A DNA stretch of 34,000 bases from assembly GCA_964464385.1 (NCBI GenBank), contig CAYXFZ010000012.1, positions 1 to 34,000 on the forward strand. Reading direction: 5' to 3'. Shown in pieces: positions 14,971 to 23,054 of this stretch (its first letter is position 1; every line of letters begins with the position of its first letter). A program made the translations under genes and the position numbers. The notes under the pieces are model-generated. The model had not been told where the DNA came from. It worked only from the letters and a program-made list of their open reading frames with translations, and did not search any database. Source of the stretch: CAYXFZ01 sp964464385 (GTDB taxonomy: Bacteria; Planctomycetota; UBA1135).

Positions 14971-16322
14971 TCTTTGCCGCCTTTGCTCTGGTCTTGTTGG
15001 CGGGACACGGCCTGCTCCGAATGGGCCGTTTCTCCGGAGAAAGCGGGCCAGAGCACTTTGCTTGGTCTTGGATCGCGGGCTGCGCCTGGACAGGCCTCCT
15101 CGCCACCGGAATTTCTTTCCTGGATTCCTGTCCGGTCTGGGTCCTGCCGGGACTGCTCGGGAGTTCCGCCTTGCTTCCCTTGTTTGCGCCCTCTCCCCGG
15201 CCCTGCCATTGGCGTCGGGATTGGATTGGTTTTCTCCCTCTGATCCTGCTGGCCGCCCCCCTCTTTTGGTTGGCGGACGCGCAACCGGTGTCGGCCGTGG
15301 ATGCGCAAATGCGTTGGGTTTACCGCGCTCAAACTTTTGCCGCAACGGGTAGCCTGACTCCGCCCTCGCTGACCGAAGAGGCCGCGACCTTCGCCCATCC
15401 TACCTACCCACCCACGATCCCCGCCCTCTTGGGTGTGGGCTTGATCTTGGGGGCGGACGCCGATCATGGCCTGCGCGATGCTTGGCCCATCTTCTTGCTG
15501 GCATTGTTGGGTCTGCTGTGGGGCCCGCTCCGCCGCGCCAATTCCCGCGCCGCCCCTTTTCTCTTGCTCGCGCTTGCATTGACGCCCGCCCTTTCCTGGT
15601 TGGAATCGCGTGGCAGTTCCACCGGGCTGGGAGCAACGTCGCTCTTGGCTGACCTACCTCTCGCACTCTTCGTGACGGCCCTCTTGGTTCCATTTTGGGA
15701 AGCTCTGCGCGCCGATCGCCTTCCGGCGTGGCTACCCGTGACCCTGGCGACGGTTGCCGTTGCCCTCACCAAACAAGAAGGCTTGGCCTTGGCTCTGGTC
15801 GCACTTCCCTTGACTGCCCTTGTGTTCAGGCACAAAGAGAAAATTTCGTTTCGCCGCACCGCGTGGATGGCCTGGCTGGCCGCCTTGGCCGCAGGTTTGC
15901 TTTGGCGCTGGGCGTCCGCGGATCTTCCCGTCGCCCCGGGAGAACATTACTTGGGTGCGGACCTAGGCTCTGTTTTTTCCAGTCTTCCCAGCCGCGCACT
16001 GCCGATCGCCGCTGCAGTGGGACAACAATTCGTGGACTTTTCCACCTGGGGTCTGCTCTGGCCCATGGCCTTCTTGGGTCTGTGCTTTGCTCTTGCCAAA
16101 CGCCAAAAGGAAGGATTGCTCCTGGGTCTCTGGCTCATCCTGGGCATTGGCGTAGCGGCGGCCGGGTATCTGGCTAGTGGTTGGCGCGACGGCAACTTCA
16201 TTCATTTGATGGACGTCAGCCTCACGCGCCTCTTGTTGCACGTTGCACCCATGGCTGTTTTACTTGTCGTTTCTCTATCCACGTCAAACCAACCCGCGCC
16301 CCATCCAAACGCATCGTCATGA
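14967..16322 (+). CDS. Polytopic membrane protein, GT-C (GT39/ArnT-like) glycosyltransferase candidate
   Basis: A 451-residue protein with about ten to eleven hydrophobic segments. The frame is open further upstream, but ATG 14967 overlaps the previous stop and starts the first membrane segment. Features shared with lipid-linked sugar transferases: an acidic position just after the third segment (VSAVDAQMRWVYRAQTF, as in the 'D-E' loop), AHPTYPPTIPALLGV like the family 'yPPly.ll' loop, and DLPLALFVTAL then ALTKQEGLALAL ('tK..gl'). These enzymes use polyprenyl-phosphate sugars on the outer face of the membrane. Acceptor unknown; it might instead be a related polymerase or ligase. ATGA overlaps at both ends put it in an operon with the anchored protein and the YfcH-type epimerase. 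Confidence 0.75.
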   Translation: MIFAAFALVLLAGHGLLRMGRFSGESGPEHFAWSWIAGCAWTGLLATGISFLDSCPVWVLPGLLGSSALLPLFAPSPRPCHWRRDWIGFLPLILLAAPLFWLADAQPVSAVDAQMRWVYRAQTFAATGSLTPPSLTEEAATFAHPTYPPTIPALLGVGLILGADADHGLRDAWPIFLLALLGLLWGPLRRANSRAAPFLLLALALTPALSWLESRGSSTGLGATSLLADLPLALFVTALLVPFWEALRADRLPAWLPVTLATVAVALTKQEGLALALVALPLTALVFRHKEKISFRRTAWMAWLAALAAGLLWRWASADLPVAPGEHYLGADLGSVFSSLPSRALPIAAAVGQQFVDFSTWGLLWPMAFLGLCFALAKRQKEGLLLGLWLILGIGVAAAGYLASGWRDGNFIHLMDVSLTRLLLHVAPMAVLLVVSLSTSNQPAPHPNASS

Positions 16323-17206
16323 AGGTGGCCGTATCCGGAAGCTCGGGTTTTCTCGGCAAGGCCTTGGTCACGGCCCTGCAGAAAGGAGGGCATTCGGTCC
16401 TCCGTCTGGTTCGGCGCGAACCCCAGGAGTTGGACGAAGTCGAGTGGCGTCCTGCAAGCGGCCTCCCGAATCCTGCGCCCCTGGAGGCTCTGGATTCCAT
16501 GATTCATCTGGCGGGCGCCTCCCTGGATGCGGGTCGCTGGAACGAGGAGCGCAAACGCCGAATTCGAGATAGCCGAGTCCTAGGGACGCGCCAATTGGTG
16601 GCATCCTTGTTGGACTTGGAACGCCCTCCTACTTCGCTCCTGACGGCATCCGCCCTCGGTATTTACGGCGACGCGGGCGAAAACCTGCTGACGGAGCAAA
16701 GCAATCCGGGTACGGGCTTTTTGGCCGAAACCTGCATTGCTTGGGAAGCGGCAGCGGCCGCTCCTGAGGACATGCGCACCGTGCAATTGCGCTTGGGTGT
16801 CGTTCTGCATGAAGAAGGCGGAATGCTGGCGCGCCTTCTGCCGATTTTTCGCTCCGGTGCCGGCGCTCGTCTTGGCAATGGCAACCAATGGATGAGTTGG
16901 ATCAGTCTGGCCGATGCCGTGGGTTCGATTTTGCATCTTTTGCAAGGGAGCGATACCCGGGGGCCTGTCATCCTGGCCACCCCGGAGCCCGTCCCGCACG
17001 GTGAATTTGTGCAACTCTTGGCGGAAAAAGTGGGTCACAAAGCCCGCATCCAGTTGCCCTCAGCCTTGGTGACCACGGTCTTTGGCGAAATGGGCCGCGA
17101 ACTCATCTTGGCCAGCACCCGCGCCCATCCGGTGGGACTGATTGCTTCCGGTTATCAGTTTCAGCACCCCGATCTACAGAGTTGCCTGCAGGCCGGAATC
17201 TCTTGA
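16319..17206 (+). CDS. TIGR01777/YfcH-type NAD(P)-binding epimerase-like protein
   Basis: A 295-residue extended short-chain dehydrogenase of the YfcH group. The Rossmann loop is GSSGFLG (7-13). Further family signs are DSMIHLAGASL, RWNEERKRRIRDSRVLGTRQL, LLTASALGIYGD (with the Ser/Tyr of the active-site region), and the C-terminal DUF1731 pattern (LLASTRAHPVGL, ASGYQFQHPDLQSCL). Length is normal. Family members are annotated as sugar nucleotide epimerases, but the substrate is generally not known. ATG 16319 overlaps the membrane protein stop (ATGA); reading back into that gene gives no support. The operon with a glycosyltransferase candidate is consistent with a sugar-related task, as inference only. 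Confidence 0.9.
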   Translation: MKVAVSGSSGFLGKALVTALQKGGHSVLRLVRREPQELDEVEWRPASGLPNPAPLEALDSMIHLAGASLDAGRWNEERKRRIRDSRVLGTRQLVASLLDLERPPTSLLTASALGIYGDAGENLLTEQSNPGTGFLAETCIAWEAAAAAPEDMRTVQLRLGVVLHEEGGMLARLLPIFRSGAGARLGNGNQWMSWISLADAVGSILHLLQGSDTRGPVILATPEPVPHGEFVQLLAEKVGHKARIQLPSALVTTVFGEMGRELILASTRAHPVGLIASGYQFQHPDLQSCLQAGIS

Positions 17207-17257
17207 TCGTTGTAGCGCGAAAGTCATGATTCCTGCGGCTAGGAAGAAAACGGGCGG

Positions 17258-18835
17258 CTACTGCACGGTCAAGGCCAGGCCGTTGCTGAGCGATTTGGAA
17301 CCCAGGTCAAGAGCCTGGAACCAAACCGCCGTCCCGGAAGTGCCATTCCTAATCGTGCCAAACTTTGTGGCCGAACCATTGACGTCCAAACGCAAAGGAC
17401 GCAACAGATTCAAGGGTGGGGTCACCATGGCCGTGCCCCAAGGAGTGCTGATGGAACCACCCCCTTTGAGGGAGTAGGCAACCAAGGCCAAACGTCTCGG
17501 CGTGCCGTTGTCCACCTGAATGGTGGCCTTCTGTCCGGCAACGAGATTGCTGACAGCCAAGATAGGGGGAACCGAAGGAAGCAAGCCGAAGACATAAACC
17601 GAGCCTGCTTGCGCATTACCATTTGGATCCGCATCTTTAGCTCCGGCCATGATTTCCCCCAAGCCGTCTCCATTCAAATCTCCTACTCCACAGAGCGACC
17701 AGCCAAAAGCATCCCCATTCGCACCGCCAACGAAACGGTGGATCAAGGTTCCATCTGCGCCCGAATAAAGACCTGCAGAACCCGGTGTCAACCAGTCAAT
17801 GGCTGGAGAGCCAACCAAGAGGTCGGCAATCCCGTCTCCGTTCGAATCTCCGGCACTGGACAAAGCCGAACCCAGATACTCGTAAGTGGATGTGCCATCG
17901 AATTGGTAAAGGAGGGAGCCGTCAATACCGGACCAAACATAGGTGGAACCAGAAAAAGAACCACCAGGGGAGGCATTCACAGCACCTGCCATGAAATCCG
18001 AATACCCATCTGAATTCAAATCTCCACAACCCGAAACCGAATAGCCCAGTCCCTCGTTATTTTGCCCATCCATGCGATACAAAAGAGATCCATCCATTCC
18101 AGAGAAAACTGAAGCGTGTCCACTTCCAGAACCCCAGCCACCAACAATGACATCAGCAAAACCGTCAGCATTCACGTCGCCGGCACCATCAACATCCCGG
18201 CCAAAGTATTCTAAAGGGCTACTCCCCTTAAATTGGTACAAAAAACTTCCATCCGATCCAGACCAAACGTAGGCAATGCCTGCATTTCCATTGCCACCAG
18301 GATCGGCCAAAGAGGATCCCACAATGAAATCAGGAGTGCCATCCATATTGACGTCGCCAGCTCCCGAAACGGCACTTCCTAAGAAATCTCCTTGAGTAGT
18401 CGCGTCAAACCGAAAAAGCAAACTTCCATCGCTCCCTGAATAAACTCGGGCAGACCCTGTGTTCGAATTTTCGCCCGGGGCCCCGACAATCCATTCGGAA
18501 CAATTGTCACCATTGAGGTCCCCAACTACACCAACAGACTGACCCAAAACCGAACCACTCAAGGCACCATCGACTTGATAAATAAGGGAGCCATCCGCGC
18601 CAGACCAAACAAAAACCGATCCAGCCCTGTTCAACCCTGAGGGGCTCGCAGATGGACTGCCGGCGACGAGGTCAGAAACTCCATCGCCATTGATGTCACC
18701 CGAAGCAACAGAGGTACCCAACACATCACCACCACTCGCACCATCAAATTGGTAGAGGGGGCCCCAGTTGCCGCTTTGGGCCGTTGCCGTGGGGGCCAGA
18801 AGAGGGACGAGTGCAAAGAAAAACAATCGGGACAT
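17258..18835 (-). CDS. Secreted seven-repeat FG-GAP beta-propeller protein with planctomycete-type C-terminal domain
   Basis: A 525-residue exported protein. A signal peptide (MSRLFFFALVPLLAPTATA) is followed by seven repeats of about 55-60 residues, each pairing a YQFDG-type strand with a calcium-binding D-x-N-x-D-G-like loop (DINGDGVSD, DLNGDNCSE, DVNMDGTPD, DVNADGFAD, DLNSDGYSD, DSNGDGIAD, DLNGDGLGE) and a VWSGxDGS end. Seven blades is the integrin-alpha propeller number, so the fold is complete. The last 107 or so residues (bases about 17261-17581) form a separate beta domain with LVAGQKATIQVDNGTP, YSLKGGGS, DVNGSATKFG and VWFQALDLG, ending in SNGLALTVQ. This tail resembles one I associate with exported proteins of some planctomycetes. 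Role probably adhesion or surface interaction; no enzyme site seen. Base composition looks less GC-rich than its neighbours. Confidence 0.9.
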   Translation of the reverse strand: MSRLFFFALVPLLAPTATAQSGNWGPLYQFDGASGGDVLGTSVASGDINGDGVSDLVAGSPSASPSGLNRAGSVFVWSGADGSLIYQVDGALSGSVLGQSVGVVGDLNGDNCSEWIVGAPGENSNTGSARVYSGSDGSLLFRFDATTQGDFLGSAVSGAGDVNMDGTPDFIVGSSLADPGGNGNAGIAYVWSGSDGSFLYQFKGSSPLEYFGRDVDGAGDVNADGFADVIVGGWGSGSGHASVFSGMDGSLLYRMDGQNNEGLGYSVSGCGDLNSDGYSDFMAGAVNASPGGSFSGSTYVWSGIDGSLLYQFDGTSTYEYLGSALSSAGDSNGDGIADLLVGSPAIDWLTPGSAGLYSGADGTLIHRFVGGANGDAFGWSLCGVGDLNGDGLGEIMAGAKDADPNGNAQAGSVYVFGLLPSVPPILAVSNLVAGQKATIQVDNGTPRRLALVAYSLKGGGSISTPWGTAMVTPPLNLLRPLRLDVNGSATKFGTIRNGTSGTAVWFQALDLGSKSLSNGLALTVQ

Positions 18836-18935
18836 GAGGATGGCCGGAGGGTGAAGGGGTGGGAAGAGGGAAAGGCCGGGGATGGCCCTCGATTCACCAT
18901 AACCGAGTTCCTAAAAAAAGGTGTTTTTTCAACCA

Positions 18936-18971
18936 TTGGGGATGGCTTGCGGAAGCAGGATAACACTGTTA
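18936..18971 (+). promoter_or_regulatory. Possible aceBA promoter with overlapping palindromic operator
   Basis: In the 149-base space between the divergent FG-GAP and malate synthase genes, TTGGGG (18936-18941) and GATAAC (18959-18964) are 17 bases apart, a poor but correctly spaced sigma-70-like pair. A perfect 11-base palindrome TAACACTGTTA (18961-18971) overlaps the -10 and lies 16 bases before ATG 18988, where a repressor would block transcription. Glyoxylate-shunt genes are commonly regulated in bacteria (IclR in E. coli), but this short site is not assigned to any known regulator. An A7/T6 tract at about 18913-18929 lies just upstream. Confidence 0.28.
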
Positions 18972-18987
18972 ACTTGTCGGCCCGGTG

Positions 18988-20559
18988 ATGATCCCAAGCA
19001 ATCCCTCCATGCTGAACCCTGAAGCGGTCGGTTTCCTGACCGAACTGGAAAGGCAATTTGGCTCCAGGCGATGGCAACTCCTGGAAGATCGGGTCCGGGT
19101 GCAAGAGAAGTTGGATCAAGGCGTGCGGCCCGACTTTCTGGCAGAAACGCGAGAGATTCGAGAGTCGGACTGGACCATCGCCCCGGTGCCCTTGCCCCTG
19201 CTGAAGAGGCACATCGAAATCACCGGCCCGGTAGATCGCAAGATGGTCATCAATGCCCTCAACAGTGGAGCGGATCTCTTCATGGCCGATTTTGAGGATT
19301 CCACCTCCCCCACTTGGGAAAACATCCTGCAAGGCCAAGCCAATTTGCACGATGCCATCCGCCGCAAGGTGGACTTCATCCATCCCGAAACCGGCAAGAG
19401 CTATGCCCTAGTGGAGAACCCGGCGGTCCTGTTGGTCCGACCGCGCGGCTGGCACTTGGTAGAACAAAATTTCCTGGTGGACGGGGAGCCCATGTCAGCC
19501 GCTCTGTTCGACTTTGGCCTCTACTTTTTTCACAACGCCCACGCCTTGGTTGCGAGTGGATTGGGTCCTTGGTTTTACCTGCCAAAACTGGAGAACCACG
19601 CCGAGGCCCGACTCTGGAATGATGTGTTTTTGGCCGCACAGAAAGCCTTGGGCCTCCCTGTTGGCACCATCAAGGCCACGGTTCTTTTGGAGACCATTCT
19701 CGCCGCCTTCGAGATGGATGAAATCCTTTGGGAGTTGAAAGATCACAGCGCCGGACTCAACTGCGGACGCTGGGACTATATTTTTTCCTTCATCAAAAAA
19801 TTTCGCAACGATTCTAGTTTCGTTTTACCGGATCGCAACCTCGTTGGCATGGACCAACACTTCCTACATTCCTATAGCCAACTGGTCATTCGCACCTGCC
19901 ATCGTCGTGGTGCCCATGCCATGGGTGGGATGGCCGCCCAGATTCCCATCAAGAACGACCCGGAGCGAAACGCCGCGGCCATGGAGAAGGTCCATGCCGA
20001 CAAAAAACGCGAAGCAGAGAATGGACATGATGGAACCTGGGTAGCCCACCCCGCCTTAGTCGCCATCGCCCGCAAAGAATTTCAGGCCGTTTTCACGGAA
20101 GACCATCAGCAACAGGTTCTGCGTGAGGACGTTCAAGTCAACGCGGAAGATCTCCTCACTGTTCCCTCCGGTCCCGTCACCGAAGCTGGCCTGCGCCAAA
20201 ACCTCCACATCGGCACCCTCTATCTGGAAGCTTGGTTGCGCGGGGTTGGCTGTGTCCCACTTTATGGCCTCATGGAAGATGCGGCCACGGCTGAAATCTC
20301 CCGTGCTCAGGTGTGGCAGTGGCGCCGGCACGGAACCGAGCTGGAAGATGGCCGGACCGTGGACGCCCACTTGATTCACGAAATCATGGACGAAGAGCTC
20401 ACCTTAATTGGAGATCAGTTCCGACAATTGGAGCGTCCCACGGACGCCCTCACGACCGCCGCGGATCTCCTACTGAATCTCGTTCTGAGGGACGAGTTCG
20501 AGGAATTCCTGACCCTTCCCGCCTACCAAACACTCTCCCATTCCCCACTCCCATCATGA
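18988..20559 (+). CDS. aceB: Malate synthase A
   Basis: Condenses glyoxylate with acetyl-CoA to malate, the second step of the glyoxylate shunt. The 523-residue length fits the A isoform (about 530) and not the 720-residue G isoform. Landmarks are MADFEDSTSPTWEN (99-112), LLVRPRGWHLVEQ (148-160, holding the catalytic Arg region), VLLETILAAFEMDEILWEL, GLNCGRWDYIFSFIKKF, and MEDAATAEISRAQVWQW with the catalytic Asp region. All are intact. GTG 18985 immediately precedes ATG 18988, so the start could be one codon earlier; neither has a clear ribosome-binding site. The stop overlaps isocitrate lyase (ATGA), so the two shunt enzymes are translated together. Confidence 0.97.
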   Translation: MIPSNPSMLNPEAVGFLTELERQFGSRRWQLLEDRVRVQEKLDQGVRPDFLAETREIRESDWTIAPVPLPLLKRHIEITGPVDRKMVINALNSGADLFMADFEDSTSPTWENILQGQANLHDAIRRKVDFIHPETGKSYALVENPAVLLVRPRGWHLVEQNFLVDGEPMSAALFDFGLYFFHNAHALVASGLGPWFYLPKLENHAEARLWNDVFLAAQKALGLPVGTIKATVLLETILAAFEMDEILWELKDHSAGLNCGRWDYIFSFIKKFRNDSSFVLPDRNLVGMDQHFLHSYSQLVIRTCHRRGAHAMGGMAAQIPIKNDPERNAAAMEKVHADKKREAENGHDGTWVAHPALVAIARKEFQAVFTEDHQQQVLREDVQVNAEDLLTVPSGPVTEAGLRQNLHIGTLYLEAWLRGVGCVPLYGLMEDAATAEISRAQVWQWRRHGTELEDGRTVDAHLIHEIMDEELTLIGDQFRQLERPTDALTTAADLLLNLVLRDEFEEFLTLPAYQTLSHSPLPS

Positions 20560-21836
20560 TTCAGGACAACGACAATGCACCCCTTGATTTTCCCGACGGT
20601 GGCATCGGACCCACCCGTTGGGCAGGCATAGAACGCGGTTACTCCATCGAAGAAGTTGGCCGCTTGCGTGGTAGCGTCGTAGTGCGCCACAGTCTGGCCG
20701 AGGCGGGAGCGGACCGGCTCTGGCAATTGATGCAGGAAACAGATTACGTGCATGGTCTCGGTGCGCTGACGGGAAACCAAGCCATGCAACAGGTCCGGGC
20801 TGGGCTTCCCGCCATCTACGTCAGTGGCTGGCAGGTGGCCGCCGACGCAAACGTAGCCGGCCAAATGTATCCCGACCAAAGTCTCTACCCAGCCAACAGC
20901 GTTCCGGAACTGGTTCGGCGCATCAATCGCACTTTGCTCCGTGCGGACCAGATCGACCACATGGAGGGAAAATCCGACACCCACTGGATGGCCCCCATCG
21001 TTGCCGATGCCGAGGCCGGTTTTGGCGGTCCACTGAATTCTTTCGAACTCATGAAGGCCCTCATCGAGGCCGGGGCCGGCGGCGTTCACTTTGAAGATCA
21101 ACTGGCTTCAGAGAAAAAATGCGGCCACCTGGGTGGCAAAGTCTTGGTGCCCACTTCCAATTTCATCACCACCCTAAACGCCGCCCGCCTAGCAGCCGAT
21201 GTTTCTGGTGTGGCCACCCTTCTCATCGCCCGAACCGACGCCAATGCCGCAGGCTTGCTAACTTCCGACATTGACGAGAGGGACCACGCTTTCCTCACGA
21301 GGGATCGCACAGAGGAAGGATTCTTCGTGGTCAACCCGGGAATCCAGCAAGCCATTTCTCGGGGACTTTCCTATGCCCCTTACGCAGACCTGCTCTGGTG
21401 TGAAACTTCCGAGCCCAATCTCGCCGAGGCCCAACTTTTCGCGGATCGAATTCACGAAGCGTATCCGGACAAGTTACTGGCCTACAACTGCTCACCTTCC
21501 TTCAACTGGAAATCCAAGTTGGACGACGCCGACATCAAGCGATTTCAGCGGGAACTGGGTGCCATGGGTTACAAATTCCAATTCGTCACCTTGGCTGGAT
21601 TTCATTCCCTCAACCACGGCATGTTTGAATTGGCCCAAGGCTACCGGGATCGCGGGATGGCCGCATACTCAGAACTGCAACAAGCGGAATTCGCCAGCGA
21701 AGCCCAAGGATACTCGGCCACCCGCCATCAGCATGAAATCGGCACGGGCTATTTTGACGCCGTCAAACAGGCCATCACCCAGGGCAAAAGTGCCACAACG
21801 GCCATGGCGGGCTCCACGGAGAATGAGCAGTTTTAA
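20556..21836 (+). CDS. aceA: Isocitrate lyase
   Basis: Cleaves isocitrate to succinate and glyoxylate, bypassing the decarboxylating steps of the TCA cycle and allowing growth on two-carbon compounds. At 426 residues it matches the compact bacterial type (E. coli 434). The catalytic loop KKCGHLGGKVL is at 187-197 with Cys189 as general acid/base; the usual Met after His is Leu here. Also seen: VSGWQVAADAN, PIVADAEAGFGG (metal and substrate site), IARTDANAA, NCSPSFNWK and QFVTLAGFHSLN. The frame is open about 80 codons upstream inside aceB, but ATG 20556 overlaps the aceB stop and starts the normal N-terminus. Confidence 0.97.
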   Translation: MIQDNDNAPLDFPDGGIGPTRWAGIERGYSIEEVGRLRGSVVVRHSLAEAGADRLWQLMQETDYVHGLGALTGNQAMQQVRAGLPAIYVSGWQVAADANVAGQMYPDQSLYPANSVPELVRRINRTLLRADQIDHMEGKSDTHWMAPIVADAEAGFGGPLNSFELMKALIEAGAGGVHFEDQLASEKKCGHLGGKVLVPTSNFITTLNAARLAADVSGVATLLIARTDANAAGLLTSDIDERDHAFLTRDRTEEGFFVVNPGIQQAISRGLSYAPYADLLWCETSEPNLAEAQLFADRIHEAYPDKLLAYNCSPSFNWKSKLDDADIKRFQRELGAMGYKFQFVTLAGFHSLNHGMFELAQGYRDRGMAAYSELQQAEFASEAQGYSATRHQHEIGTGYFDAVKQAITQGKSATTAMAGSTENEQF

Positions 21837-21893
21837 GCTGGTTCCTCACTCCTCCCATTTCCTTCTCGACCCAACGGCCCGCCCTTCCCTAAA

Positions 21894-23054
21894 ATGAGCG
21901 GTGTGCTCATCCCTCTCGAGGAATTGGAAGATCGTGCCGCCAAGGTGGGCTTGGCTGGCATTCCCACCGCCGTCCGCGGACAACAGCGCCTGACCCCAGA
22001 CGATGGCATGCGGATGTACCGTTCGCCAGACCTCACCCTGCTTGGCCTCCTGGCCAATGAAGTCGCCGAGGCCAAGCATGGAAACCGGACGTTCTACAAC
22101 GTCAATGTCCACGTCAATTACACAAATTGGTGCAACAAATTTTGTAGCTTTTGTGCATTCCAACGGCGCCCCAATGACGACGGCGCCTATTGCATGACTC
22201 CCGATCAAGTGCATGAGGCTATCGCCGAATCCAATCCCGAGGCCACCGAAGTGCACATGGTTGCGGGCGTCTGGCCGGCCCTTCCCTATAAATACTATCT
22301 GGATATTTTGCGCGCAGCCAAGGCCGCCCGGCCCGAGATTCACGTTAAGGCTTTCACCATGGTCGAAATTGACCAAATCCTCAAGTTGGCTGACAAACCC
22401 CTGACCGAGGTCTTGGATGATTTACGAGAAGCTGGTTTGGACAGTTTGCCCGGCGGCGGTGCGGAAATTTTTTCGGACCGATTGCAGTCCGCACTTTGGC
22501 CCAAGAAAAAGCCCTCCTCCCGCTGGTTGGAACTTGCCAAGGATCTCCACCAAGCAGGTTTCCACACCAACTGCACTATGTTGTACGGCATGACGGAAAC
22601 TTTGGAGGAACGCGTCGAACACTTGCGCCTCCTGCGTGAACTGCAGGATGAAACTGGAGGATTTCAGACCTTCGTCCCTCTGGCCTTCCATCCCGCCAAC
22701 ACCGGGCTTGCCGACCTGCCCTTCCCTTCTCCGCAGGAACGGTTGCGCTCCATTGCCATCGGCCGCCTCTTCCTGGACAACATCCCCCACATCAAGGCCT
22801 ACTGGATCATGTTGGGGCTGCCCGTGGCGCAGGCCGCCCTCGTGCATGGTGCCAACGACTTTGACGGCACCGTTTCGGTGGAACGAATCTACCACGATGC
22901 CGGTGCGGACACGCCCCAAGAATTGAACCGCGCGGCCATCCATCACATTCTGCGCGAAGCTGGCCGCATCCCAGTGGAACGGGACACCCTCTATCAAACC
23001 TTGCGCGAATTCCCTGAGACGGAAACGAATCAGCGCGCCTCGGTGGCAGTCTGA
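21894..23054 (+). CDS. mqnE: Aminodeoxyfutalosine synthase (radical SAM), MqnE
   Basis: Radical SAM enzyme joining SAM-derived adenosine to the enolpyruvyl benzoate made by MqnA, giving aminodeoxyfutalosine in menaquinone synthesis. The cluster motif is C-x3-C-x2-C at Cys80, Cys84 and Cys87 (CNKFCSFC), within VNVHVNYTNWC and followed by AFQRRPNDDGAY, typical for MqnE. Further blocks: EVHMVAGVWPALPYKYY, KAFTMVEIDQI, DSLPGGGAEIFSDRL, HTNCTMLYGMTET and TFVPLAFHPANT. Length 386 is usual. It starts 57 bases after aceA with no visible ribosome-binding site and is coupled to mqnA by a TGATG overlap. The related gene at 11088 is MqnC and not a second copy. Confidence 0.95.
   Translation: MSGVLIPLEELEDRAAKVGLAGIPTAVRGQQRLTPDDGMRMYRSPDLTLLGLLANEVAEAKHGNRTFYNVNVHVNYTNWCNKFCSFCAFQRRPNDDGAYCMTPDQVHEAIAESNPEATEVHMVAGVWPALPYKYYLDILRAAKAARPEIHVKAFTMVEIDQILKLADKPLTEVLDDLREAGLDSLPGGGAEIFSDRLQSALWPKKKPSSRWLELAKDLHQAGFHTNCTMLYGMTETLEERVEHLRLLRELQDETGGFQTFVPLAFHPANTGLADLPFPSPQERLRSIAIGRLFLDNIPHIKAYWIMLGLPVAQAALVHGANDFDGTVSVERIYHDAGADTPQELNRAAIHHILREAGRIPVERDTLYQTLREFPETETNQRASVAV

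Noticed and set aside
14586..15467. Minus-strand frame of about 293 codons opposite the GT-C-like gene
   Set aside because: Highly charged, repetitive Gly/Arg/Gln product; antisense to a clear membrane protein.
21894..23054. Second radical SAM gene as a duplicate of the one at 11088
   Set aside because: Motif context around the cysteines differs (YTNWCNKFCSFC against NPTNVCVSDCSFC), identifying different steps, MqnE and MqnC.
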